Below are positions 22,447 through 33,234 of a DNA stretch of 64,000 nucleotides, one piece after another. The DNA is from Phycomyces nitens (Eukaryota > Mucoromycota > Mucoromycetes > Mucorales > Phycomycetaceae). Position 1 is the first letter of the stretch; the number at the start of each line of letters is the position of its first letter. The stretch lies in assembly GCA_022702545.1 (NCBI GenBank), contig JAHRBC010000001.1, positions 434,001 to 498,000 of the forward strand, read 5' to 3'. A program made the translations under genes and the position numbers. Under the pieces are notes generated by a model. That model did no database searches. It saw only the letters and a program-made list of their open reading frames with translations, and had not been told where the DNA came from.

Positions 22447-23678
22447 TTATTCATTTTTGAATACCCAGGCAGGCAAATTCAAAGTCAGGTGACTTGGGGC
22501 AGGAATCTCCTTGATCGTTTTTTGCTGTCTGGGCATTCTTGTCTTTGTCTTTGTTGATGACCGTCTCAGGTCATCCTCTCTTGCAAGATGGTCAATGACC
22601 TCCAGAAGCCGGTTCAACTATATTAAATTTATCAGTCTTTTCTCATCAATCAGCACATCACTCTACGAAATATTAATTACCTCATCGCTTCTCCAACTGG
22701 GACGAGCAACACAGAGAACACACATGCTAATACCAGGCGCAATGTCTTCCATGTCTGATTCACCATCAGACATCACATCCTTCTGGAGGACATGGAGATA
22801 GGCCATCTCATCAGGGTTTTCAGGCTTATGGCCCATCTCCTCATCGATTGCCCTCCAGTGACGTTTGTAGGCCTCCACCCTGCACAAGTGGATCTATAAA
22901 AATTTTCAGATTAAATTAAAAATATCAAATCGTCTTTATACTAACCTCGACGAGCCTGGTATTAGCCCGAACCTTTCTCTTCTTGGCAGAAGCTTGCTCT
23001 TCACTCATGTTTGAAGTGAGATGGTAGTACTTGTAATTGTTTTTAATTTTTTGCACTACCATGCCAGGCCAAAAACCAGCAGCACGAGGCTGCGAGAGAA
23101 TGTAGTCTCTCAAGTAGTTGATGACCCTGACATTGTCTGGGTGATTAATCTTCTTGTCCTTATTCCATTTCTGTTTGCCTTCATTCTCGGCAATCAGAGC
23201 AGGATTGTTAGACGTGAAGTTCTTCTTCCACATCTTCTCATTAATGAATTCCTAGATATAATTTATTAGAAAATATTTTTTAACAAAATAATAATAATAT
23301 TCATACCAAGACAATCGCACTCATATCACTGGTACCAAGTGAGCTGGAGGGGCCAACAGAAGGAGCCATTCCAACGGGACCAGCTTGGCCAAGAGGGAGC
23401 TGGCTCTGGACACCACTGGCATGGGCTTCCATGAACGTACTCATGGTCTGGTTGGTCTTGCCAGCGATGTCATAGACCATTCCCATTCTGGACTTGAGGA
23501 ACCTCAAGTCTTCAAGGACAGTGGCCATTTCTGTCTGTCCTTGACTACTTTCCTCACTGCGACTGGGGGCCCTTGGAAGGATTTCACGCTGGCTAATACA
23601 GCCAGCAGCAACACGGTGAATGGGAGCAGTTGGGTTTGCTCTGGCTTTGCGTCCTGAGTTTCTCTGATTTGAAGACAT
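22447..23678 (-). CDS. E2 accessory protein, four exons, apparently intact
   Basis: Exon 1 (23678-23307) encodes MSSNQRNSGRKARANPT, a helical segment with coiled-coil character and a Gly/Pro/Ser-rich tail. Exon 2 (from 23249) has MWKKNF, KINHPDNVRVINYLRDYI and FWPGMVVQKIKNNYKYYH, then a Lys/Arg-rich end. Exon 3 has MSDGESDME and ARPSWRSDE. Exon 4 starts LNRLLEVIDH and ends LNLPAWVFKNE. I see no stop or frameshift across the exons. The organisation matches E5 best. The family is unnamed to my knowledge; the basic patches, coiled coil and invariant linkage to the transposase suggest a DNA-binding transposition partner (inference). Confidence 0.65.
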
Positions 23679-23954
23679 TTTCTAAATATTTTTTTTAAAA
23701 TAAAATAAAATAATAAGCATAAATAAATCCATATATATTAACATATATTTCTTTGAATACATAAACATACATTATAATTTGCAGTATAAGGTATAGTGTC
23801 AAATAAGAACAATAGTATTATATATATATATAAAAGACTGTATTTATATCTTTAAAAAATATATCTGGAGTACAGTAAAAAAAGAGTCTTGGGTACACAG
23901 TTTTCATAATCCCTTTATTCTCATAATTTATTAGGGCTTACTATAATCTAAAAA

Positions 23955-24430
23955 TGCATATGGATTCTTTTTTCCCGATTTTCCCTTTTTCTCTCTCTTT
24001 TTACTTTTTGCTTCCTTTATACTCTCTGGTAAGTACTTGAAAATTTTTCACGCAATTAAAGATAATCTTTAACATCTTTTCAATTATCTAAAAGGTGTCC
24101 TATAGTCACTTTTATTCAAGCTTGCACAAGAAAAAGGTAAATGGGCGCACTATTTTTTATTGCTGTTGCTAATCAGTAATCTTCATCTTGTAGATTCAAA
24201 ACAACTCCTTTCAATCGCAATGGCCAAAGATGACAATGATAAAGTCGAATGGACGGAATGTACTTGGTATGTTCGAATATTTTATCACTATTAATACTAA
24301 TATATTCTGTCTTTACTATCAGCCTTTTTATCAAAGAAAATTGTCGCGTTTTAACAAAGACATGGAATATCCAACAAACCAGTTTGTCTTGGTAAGTAAT
24401 CAGTCATTCCTATTGCTTTTCTAACAGAAA
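23955..24430 (+). other. E2 mini-exon region, candidate small secreted peptide
   Basis: Divergent from the accessory gene, this region has at least three plausible introns (GTAAGTAC to CTAAAAG, GTAAATGG to CTTGTAG, GTATGTTC to TATCAG). Splicing the first two joins a very hydrophobic start (MDSFFPIFPFSLSFTF, from 23961) to a short basic tail that ends at TGA near 24231, giving about 49 residues. A signal-peptide-like start is visible, but exon choice is uncertain and I know no relative. Its position equals that of the mini-exon genes in E3 and E4, although the sequence differs. Confidence 0.35.
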
Positions 24431-25058
24431 AATATAGATATCTTTTCTATTACGCGTACACCTTTTTTGATTGTTATATCATTATCTATCTTGAGATACT
24501 GTTTGGTATACCTGAAAATTCGGTCTCAAAGTCTTAGTTGTCTACTCTGTTTGAGCAACTACTTTTCCAGTTATTCAAGATGATAGTCAATGAATCAGTC
24601 ATTCTCTCTACCCGTGTTTCAAAAGGTAAAAAAAAATTAGTATCAATATAGCTATAGCCATGAATCTAGACCAAATTACTAGGCTGTATATTATGAGAAA
24701 AATATTTTATCAATAAAAATCTATTTGTAAACTATTTTCCATGGCCTATTTATAAAGAAGTATAAAATAAACCCCCAATTGAAAGTGTTTAAAGTGTCAA
24801 ACGGATTAAACAACCAATAAATATACGTCCTTTAGAAAATAGGTGAATAGTTTGCAGAAAATAGTCGAAAAGTTTGCATCTTGATCTATTAAAAAATAGA
24901 TTTTTTTATTGATATTGAAAAAATAATTCATGTAACGTTTGACTAAAAAGAAATAAGATAACACTTTCAGTTATAGTTCTGTACACTCTTGAGTTTAACA
25001 AGCCTACACGTCCAAAAGCAGAGCTTTATATCCACCGAATTACTTCATTATCTTATAT
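24431..25058 (+). other. E2 subterminal region, no gene seen
   Basis: AT-rich, no reading frame of note. It contains TATA-like stretches and short direct repeats and leads into the E2 right terminus. Confidence 0.5.
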
Positions 25059-25177
25059 GTGTTGTTTTTTATATATGCAAGATAACATTTCAATTTAATT
25101 CTAGAATTTGTTTTTTATTTCACTCGGAACTTTACATACTATCACATATGGGAATCGGGGGTATTTTTGCAGTGATT

Positions 25178-25952
25178 GCTATTTCTCTTGTCGATTTTCT
25201 GTTTATTATCTTTTTGTTTTAACCAAGTCCCCGCAGTGGATTGGTTTTGATTATATTATTTGTACCCCTCTTTGTATTTTGATCATTGTATCTTAATTGT
25301 TCTCACTTGAGTTCAGTTATTTCCTTATATCATTTTATTAAGTCTCTCTTGTGGAATAGAGAACTTCACCCCCTTGTTATTCGTATTTAGAGTGTTCTTG
25401 TGGGATAGACACTCACTTTTTACCCTATTTTGAACCCTTTACCCTCAAACCCGGTGCTATCTTTTATTCATTCTTTTATATTTCTATATTCGTTTTATTC
25501 AATTTCTTCTTTATCGACATCTACCACATCGCCAAGCACCACACGCATCATGATGATACAAGTGTTGTAGAATCTTCCAGCAACGACCACCAACCCTCAA
25601 TTTACTAAGTGACTTTGAAGTTTTTACCTTGGGACAGTCGAAGATATCACCTTCCCTTGGGACATACAAGGCATGATCCGATCTCTTAGAATCATTTGTC
25701 TACGTCAACAATCCCGTTGAGTTCTAAATGTTTTCCCCTTTCTTTTCCTTTGATTTATATTTCCTTTTTCGTTTGCTTCCCTCTGCATTGCACTTGTTCC
25801 TTTCGCACTTCTTGATATTACTCTTTTTGTATACTTCCCGATAGTGCATTTCTCTCTTGATGTTTAGTTTCCTTTTTGTTTTCCTTTCGATTATTTCCTT
25901 TTGTGATTATGCCCGAAGAACTGTACACTCTTCTCGATAATCATCATTCAGC
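25178..25952 (+). repeat. LTR-C type repeat debris between E2 and E9
   Basis: The first part (to about 25552, ending ACCACACGCATCA) continues the LTR-C unit split by E2. A further unit then starts TGATGATACAAGTGTTGTAG, resembling the unit at 8309. No gene is seen. Confidence 0.5.
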
Positions 25953-26874
25953 CACTATGGCAAGAGGAGTGGGAACAGCTACCAAAACGGTAACATAACT
26001 GCCGTTTTTTCTGATTTTAGACTGCTTTTTCTCCACAGATTGTGGTTGAAAGGTAATGTCATCGATACCGATTCATAAAAGTCGCATGGAATCTCTTTTC
26101 CTCTGGCAATGAGGTAGTTGTAGTAACATAAAAAGGGCTCATAAAATTTTAGGTAACGTTGTTTATTGAAATGAGCATTTTATTTGGTGTTGAAGATGTT
26201 GAGCATTCTTGAAAAAAATAATTTTTGTCCTGTGTAAACGAAATGGTAACATAACTGCTGTTTTTTGAAACCGAATTTTTGTTTTTGACATTATTAGCTG
26301 CTTTATTTTATTTGGTGTCTGTATAATAATATGAAGAAGTATAGAGAGAGCATTATAAAGAAAGAATTATAAAATAAAGAGGCTACTCATAATGACGTGT
26401 CAATTATTCTTGAATATGTAGTACAGTGCAATAAAATAGAATTATTTCTGTCTGGTAGGTATTGATTGAGTCAGTGATGTTGGACGTCATCTACATTAAC
26501 AACTGCAAATGTTGGTTGTAGTATATAGCCCATTGTACAAAGTGTGGGCTGCTACTTTATTTCTGCTACATACAAGTCATCATTTGTAATGTCAAGCTCC
26601 TTCATGAGTTTTTTCTAAAGTAACAAAGTATTGACTAAAGTCATAATCTCTATACTAAAAGTAGAGATGAACAATACTAATGAGCTGGTTTTCATTAGTT
26701 ATATTGTGATTGCTAGGTAAGCATGTACAAATAGCAAGTAATTCTTACTTTGTGTTTTTACTAATACTATATTTATTTTCTACAAGGACAAGGGGGTGTT
26801 GGGTGGTGATTGTCAGTGCTAATATCACCGTTTGGGTATATAAATGAAGAATGCAAAGTTGAATCCGTCCAATG

Positions 26875-27218
26875 ATGGACATTAACAATGACAGTGGAAA
26901 CATCAACCTCCATAGCATTCAAATCAGTATGCCGCAGGTAATAACTAAACAGAACTTCATTTATACTATTCTTATGCCGTGTATAACATTAATATTTAAA
27001 TAGACAAATTGACTGAAAAGCTTACACAGTTGGTCACCACTTCTCCCATTGAAAATATCCCAAAAACGAGCTTTAGTATATGTATGTGGTTACAAAAGCT
27101 TAATATTATGATACATACTAATTGCTATATTGATATAGCTGCGAATTTCAAAGTATTTAATGAGCTTATCCAGTTTACTTATAATTCTCTCTATGAATTG
27201 AGTGGAACAGCTTTGTAA
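26875..27218 (+). CDS. Hypothetical two-exon 83-residue frame in E9
   Basis: A TATATAAA box (about 26837) precedes an ATG at 26875. Exon 1 (26875-26937) joins exon 2 (27030-27218) across a 92-nt GT-AG intron in phase, giving a polar protein that begins MDINNDSGNINLHS and ends LYELSGTAL. An alternative acceptor at 27003 would break the frame. No family is recognised. Confidence 0.3.
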
Positions 27219-27239
27219 TGGGCCTCAGTGATTTATTAT

Positions 27240-29213
27240 ATGAAAAAAGGTGTATCAGGTAATTTTGAATAGTTTAAAAGAGACCGAGATATAGTCTTGC
27301 TATAATCTTGTGGGGAAAGTAAGTTGCACAGATTCTTAAAGTGTATCTTATGGAAAAGATAATAATTGATTGTAACAACAATAAAATACTATACTATGAT
27401 TTAACTTGTGTTTTTATTTTATCTGGCAACGCAAAAGTTATATTAAGATACAAGGGCCATTCCTTTGTTCACAATGTAAAGGATATGGTTATTATCCATG
27501 CTTGGCAAGTATCGGACAGCAAGCTATTTTACTAATATTTTCACCAAAAACCTTTGCAATCAAATGAAGATTGATCAACCCAAAGGAATATTCAAAAGTC
27601 AATAGTTTGTTAAAGTGGTTGGTTTGTATATATTTTTCATATTTTGTAAATGGATATTTGGTATAAAAAGGGATCAATTGGACAAATACCTTGATTGGCT
27701 TGGTAAGTTAGCAATTGATACAAGTGGTGGTCTCAAAGAAAAGAGTAAACTTCATTGACATAATGTGCTTTATCACCAAGATCAAAAAATACGGCACAAG
27801 ACAACCCATAGAGAATAACCTTTGTTTTTGTTAATATTTTTCTCAAACCATGCTTTGACTATGAATCGCAGCATCAACTAAAAGCATGGTCTTATATTAT
27901 CAAACACTATTTAATTGACAAGAACACTATCCTATGGCCATAAAATAATATAATGGTCTATCACAGAATCAATATAAATATTATAGAATGGTGTGCACCA
28001 AACGTCTTTGAAAGTGCTTTACAATCAATAATCAGGCTCATAAATAAATAATAGAGAATAATAAAGTAAGTTGACTCTTTAATATATGTTTTGAATATGT
28101 ATTGTAGTTAATACAATATTATTTATCGCAATACAACAGCAAAGTCCAAGCCGTTCTTTTCTTTTTTGAAGATATGTTGCAACTTGGTGATGGCGCCGAA
28201 TTAGCAATCATGACAGATGTGCAATGGGTGATTGCTTTGTTGATCATCTATTGCTAATCTAATGCCAACATAATATTTCTACTCTTTAATATAGCTCTAT
28301 ACCGCCAAAAACGAGTATTGTGTAAGTGCTAAGCAATAAAACAAGGGTTTAAGATTGTTCTTTTAGGCAACTCTTATTGGCCCCGTAGCATTTTTTAGTA
28401 TATGCTTAGTGTGCTTTCTTTTTTCTTTTTTTTGCTTCTCTTGTCTTGTCTTTGTATTGACTCTTTGAAATAAAACCAAATGAGCTTCCTTCATGTAAGA
28501 TTGTCACAGTTATAAACACCTGATTGACATCCCAATTGAACCATCTTTAGCTCGATTACCTTTGATTTAGAAATGAAATGCAGCTCGCTCTTTTTTCCCC
28601 AGAAACAAAAGAGCGAAAACTTTTTACGGCTATATTACAATACGGTTTGTCCTTTTTACACTTGGTGATCTCTGTAAGATATACACTTTTCTTTTCTAAT
28701 GAGCTGATTACTCTGTTTGCTACAATGAGATTCGAATCTGTTTTGAATCTCATGATTTGAATATCCCAAAGTTGATTTTTTATGGTAAGACGATTGTTTA
28801 ATAATTATATTATTCTTCAACTAATTTTACCACGCATATCCTATTTACCTCCTATTACATATAGTGTTTATATCTGGAGATCCCTTTCAGTATAATCATT
28901 CAAAACAAGAGGCATGGTATCGTAATTGACAAGCATAATATATACTTGTAAGCAGTACAAAATAATGTACTAGGTTTATATGATCACTTCTTTTTCTAAC
29001 CACAATAAATTTTTAGCAATTGAATGAATGCTAAGGATCATCTAATATATATCAACGTAATATTATTATGCGTATATAGCTTATAACAAAGGTTTGTACT
29101 ATATATGTTTTATAATATTAAATAGCATTAGTTTCAAGTATTTTTCTATAATAATTGTGCGCAAAATACGGTATGAATTAAATCAAGATATTCTATAATA
29201 AAGAATAACCTAT
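27240..29213. other. E9 interior, no gene supported
   Basis: AT-rich with only short frames. Fragments such as DWLGKLAIDTSGGLKEKS near 27690 look like decayed coding DNA, but I cannot assign them. Confidence 0.4.
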
Positions 29214-29709
29214 TTGTGATGTCCGGGCCGGCCACCTATTCAGTTTGATCTGGGCTGAAAGGGGTTCCCAAGAATCGTGCATGACCCCAATTGCACGTTA
29301 TAGTACTACCTCAGAGGCTAAGGCCATATTATCTCGTTATCAGCCAAATTGAATAAAACAGATTCTTTTCCTGTTAAGTCTATATTTGTCGCAGAGGACA
29401 TAGGTCGCTCTGGTCATTTCGTATTGTCTGAATCGTTGAGAGAACTACCCTATTTTCTATTGTCTATTACTTCGCTGTGGCAACCCACATCGTGCCTTAT
29501 CCCCAACCCCTACCCATTACTGTGCGTATAACTTCCTTTTCCTATAAAAGACCACCAGTTCATACCGCACTGTATACCAAAGATCTGATCATCACCCAAC
29601 ATTACACATTCTTTCAAAAGAATGGTCGTAAAAGAATAGCAGAACCCATTATCAAATAGAGTACTATAAAAGAGAGGTTAGTGTATAACGGAAGCATTTT
29701 TGGTTGGAT

Positions 29710-29980
29710 AAAAAAAAACGGTAGTTATGTTACCAAAACGGTAGTTATCTGCCGATTTTTGCCACTATAAAAACGGTAGCTACTACCAAACTCGCCTTAC
29801 ACAGGGTCATATCTACCGTTTTTCCCCACCAAAAAAACGGTAGCAATGTTACCAAAGCAGTAGATAACTGCTGTTTTTTTAGTGAAGAAAAACGGTAGTT
29901 ATGTTACCAAAATGGTAGTTATCTGCTGATTTTCACCACTATAAAAACAGTAGATAACTGCCGATTTCTTAGCTGTAGTG
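29710..29980 (+). repeat. Subterminal repeats of E9
   Basis: Six or more copies of variants of AACGGTAGTTATGTTACC and AACGGTAGATAACTGCC are spaced every 30-50 bp. Inverted counterparts (GGTAACATAACTGCCGTTTT) lie at about 25975-26010 and 26243-26270 near the other end. Multiple subterminal motifs of this kind are usual transposase-binding arrays in CACTA elements (established knowledge); binding here is inferred. Confidence 0.65.
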
Positions 29981-29983
29981 AGC

Positions 29984-30513
29984 ATAAGTTATATCTAGAT
30001 TGTCACTACGTGCACAGTTGTCAATTAGTATAAAAGAGCTCCATTTTTTATTCAATAAAATACATTCAGTTTTCTCTCTATTTCTTTTGAACATTGTCCC
30101 TGAACTTGAGCTATTGTCCTGCAGGAAATACTAAGTTGCACACTGTTAGGATCTACAAGTACTGTCTCATCATTTGTCTGTTTGTCTGTTTGTTCGTTTG
30201 TCCATTTGTCTGTTTGTCTGTTTGTTCGTTTATCCGTTGTCTGTTTACCTGTCTGTTTGCCTGTCTGTTTGCCTGTCCATTTGCCTGTCCATTTGCCTGC
30301 TTACCATCTTTATCTATTTCAAGTCCCGTCTGATTGTCAAATTCTTCTTGTTGGATTGCCCTGAGCGAAATCACAAGAATACAATATATATTATTTATAT
30401 ATCCTGATCTGTTGCACCACACACCATAACTCAACATGCATCATTGACACGTGTGTTGTGGACAGGTTCGGTTTCAACCATGAAGCCGGACCAAGGGCCC
30501 GGAACAGGCCTAG
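29984..30513 (+). repeat. LTR-C type unit with simple-sequence tract
   Basis: It has TATAAAAGAGC and AATAAAAT signals. A degenerate TTTGTCTG repeat at 30170-30300 is analogous to the TGTCCG repeats at 8890-8990. The junction near 30435-30450 (AACATGCATCA next to TTGACACGTGTG) matches those at 9070, 57040 and 58024. E5 starts at its right edge. The frames across the repeat are low-complexity artefacts. Confidence 0.5.
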
Positions 30514-30559
30514 CACTGCAAAAATATGTTACTGTACATATGTTCAAGGATGTTTAATT

Positions 30560-31300
30560 CTGAGTAAGATTTAAATCGAATTCCGGAATCCAATATAACT
30601 TGATTTTGTTAGCTATATAATATGTCTCATATGGAATGAGTGCAGGATTCTGAACCCATAATTCTCTATAGACGGACATATAGTTTCTTAACACAGCTGA
30701 ATACTTTAACAACAACCAAACTTCATGTTTTTGCACTACGTTACATTTATCTATTGTTTTAAAAGCCAAAATACAATGGACTAAAATTAGATTTTGGGAT
30801 GGAAGTATACTTGAATACGTTTTAAAAGAACATTATTGGACATTACAATTAATTATTTGGTTTCCAAGTATACTTGAATCCATTTTAAAATCGTTTTATT
30901 GGACATAATATTCTGGATAAATGATAAAGTTTTTATTTGATAGAACAGAATAGAAGAATACTTCTTTTAAATATGTTGTGGCAAATGGTTTACCAAAAAA
31001 TTTATTTCATAAAAATATTTTGTAAATACTATAATATCTATTGCAATATATCTCTGTCTATAATATGGATTACTATACAATTAATACTACAACATACCTT
31101 TTCATTAGATAATAGAATAATATAGATAAATACTTTACAATCATGACATATAAACCAATCGCACATTTTGATATCTATTAAAATAAAATTATATAATAAA
31201 AAATATGATTAATAATTTGATATCATTGTATAAATATATTTGAATATTTATCCACTTACCATTATTATAAAAATATCAGGGGGGAATTATATAAAGATAC
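30560..31300. other. E5 subterminal region, no gene seen
   Basis: AT-rich DNA with only short frames between the E5 left end and the E4 insertion. It may include distal exons of an E5 mini-exon gene on the minus strand, but I cannot define them. Confidence 0.4.
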
Positions 31301-31830
31301 TATCACTGGAAAAATGGGTCTGAATACTCATGTGTAAAAGTGCGGTTACTAAGGGGTAAAATTAAGATTTATTAGATACGCTGTATGGGTTTCTGTATGT
31401 GCCAAAGCCAAGTTTTACACAATGAGTTATGACCTGGTTTCTGCATGAGTATTTACTTCATGGGCTGACCAAGTGGGGGTTGTTAGTATGAGCGGGTCAT
31501 TAATTTGACCTGATGTACAGAATAAAAGTCTATTTGAAACCAAGTTTCGTTGTTGTACACTCTTTATATAAGAGGAAAGTTGAAAGCAAAAGAACCTCTT
31601 GACATGATTAAAATCCGATTATACTCAGGTGGATTGAAGGCTTTCTTAATTTTTAACCAATATTTGAAGGCTATTACTGTGTAATCAAGCATTGAATGCT
31701 CCCCCATTATTTTATATCCCGTACTTATTAGGTTGTTTATGGTTTATATTTGTGTTTATTGGAAAGAATAGAATGGTTCTATACACGAGTTCTAATACTA
31801 TTACTGTCTATCCTTGCCGCTTCTACCGGC

Positions 31831-32763
31831 CTACTTGATACTACTTGGATCGGGTGCTTCTCTACTGAACAATACCTGAAAATAAGGTCCGACGGCGATT
31901 TGGGTGGTTGCGGTAGTGTTCTGATATAATAAAAGTTATATTAGTGACATATATTCAAAAGTGCGGGTGCTATTCAAGATGCGAGGTATATTATACTTAC
32001 ATTGTAAGGGATGGACAAGAATGGACAAAGAGGGGCTGAGTTGTGCGGCATGGCATCTTGTATGATTAGGTTGACTAGAGATGGGGTAAAATAAATTATT
32101 ACAGGTGAATTGAGTGATAAAATAATTAATTTACATACCAGAAGCAGAGTTGGCGATTATAGTAGAGGGATGGTATATGGCGGCCAACAATAGCTTCTTA
32201 TTAAGAGTATAAAAAATTATTAGTAAATAGCCAGAATAATATTTTGAAAAGCACAAAGACCAAGAAACGGCATTACCATTATGATAACCAGTCGTAGATG
32301 ATGAGGGAGGCAGATGAGGTAGACAGTGATGGCGGCGGCCTATTGTAGAATAAGAAACGTTAGAAAAGAAAATTATTATTTTTTTGACACAAAAAGATTT
32401 TTTTACCATAGCACCAATGACGATACCATATAATAGACCATGCCAGTAGAGGAGGTCTATAAGATCAAAAGAGATAGTCAGAATAAATATATAAAAAAGT
32501 ATAAAAGCTAAAAGACAGCATTACCATTATGATGACAGTTGTAGATGATAGAAGACGCAGATGGGGTATAGGGTGATTGATGGCGGCGGCCTATAGGAGA
32601 ATAAGAAGCATTAGAGAAAAAAAGTTTGACACGAAAATATTTTTTTACACTGGGACTGATGACGTTATCATATAATAGGCTATGAAAGTGGAAGAGGTCT
32701 ATAAAATAGAAAGAGAGAATCAGAATAATTTGCAAGATGGCACCGGCACATTTAACTGACCAT
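31831..32763 (-). CDS. E4 mini-exon gene: three small linked reading frames
   Basis: Eight exons of about 45-75 nt are separated by introns of about 58-90 nt with GTAA/GTCAGT/GTATGT donors and TAG/AAG/CAG acceptors. The first exon ends ATG at 32761-32763. Spliced, frame 1 starts MTSSTFIAYYM (38 residues), frame 2 starts MTSSTGMVYYM (37) and frame 3 starts MKLLLAAIYHPSTIIANSAS (73, ending PDPSSIK). Frames 1-2 and 2-3 overlap as TAATG, and every ATG is the last codon before an intron. Frame 3 has a signal-peptide-like start, so it is probably secreted (inference). Frames 1 and 2 are paralogous. An AATAAA lies downstream near 31756. No known family is recognised. Confidence 0.6.
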
Positions 32764-33234
32764 GATTAGTTTGGAGGAGCAATGCAGGCAGGATGTATTG
32801 GAATGAGTGCGTGTTTATAAAGAAGCCGCCAATTTTTTAGTCTAAAGAGGTGTAAAAAAAGAAAGAGAAAATAGGCGCGGATTTAAGGAAACAAGAGAAA
32901 GGAAAAAAGGCTAAAAAGAAAAAAATACAAGGATATATAATTTGAAACAGAGACAGAATAGGTGTAATGGATAGAGTCCAAAAGCAATAATGGTGCCGTT
33001 CATTAATGTGTACAAGAAGTCTTTTTGGATTTATAAATAAAGCTGTCTTTACTAATATATAATCTGTATTTTATATTATTAAATCCTTTTGACCAACTTG
33101 TTCACTCTTCCCACTCAAATCCAATTTTTCTATCTATCTGTCTCTTGTGCGTTTTAAGTAAAAGATATGTTTAAACTTAAAGTAGTAAACGAGTATTAAA
33201 TATTGTGTATTTTTGATATAATTTATAATAGAAA
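32764..33234. promoter_or_regulatory. Divergent intergenic region between E4 mini-exon and accessory genes
   Basis: This 470-bp region separates two divergent transcripts. It contains TATA-like stretches in both directions (for example TTTATAAAC, inverted near 32815) and poly-purine tracts. The equivalent region in E3/E6 (17167-17583 and 63614-64000) is similar near the mini-exon side. Confidence 0.4.

Larger units (their letters stand above)
9685..25174 (+). mobile_element. E2: CACTGC-type Plavaka-like transposon hosting E3 and E7
   Basis: Both termini are present and share 32 identical bases starting CACTGCAAAAATACCCCCGA. They are flanked by the 3-bp duplication ATT (9682-9684 and 25175-25177). 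Contents in order: transposase 5' part, nested E3 (12441-21761), transposase 3' part, convergent accessory gene, a mini-exon region, right end. Without the nested DNA it is about 6.2 kb, close to E4 (6.5 kb). It sits inside an LTR-C repeat. Confidence 0.92.
25953..29980 (+). mobile_element. E9: CACTA-ended element without recognisable transposase
   Basis: The left end is CACTATGGCAAG and the right end, inverted, CACTACAGCTAAG. AGC is duplicated on both sides (25950-25952 and 29981-29983). Subterminal repeats of the AACGGTAGTTATGTTACC type lie just inside both ends in opposite orientation. About 4 kb of AT-rich DNA lies between, with scattered splice-like motifs and one short candidate gene. 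A GC-richer patch at 29215-29320 may be a further insertion. Confidence 0.65.

Noticed and set aside
30094..30437. Cys/Leu/Phe/Val-rich frames on both strands
   Set aside because: They are translations of the degenerate TTTGTCTG simple repeat in all frames, not proteins.
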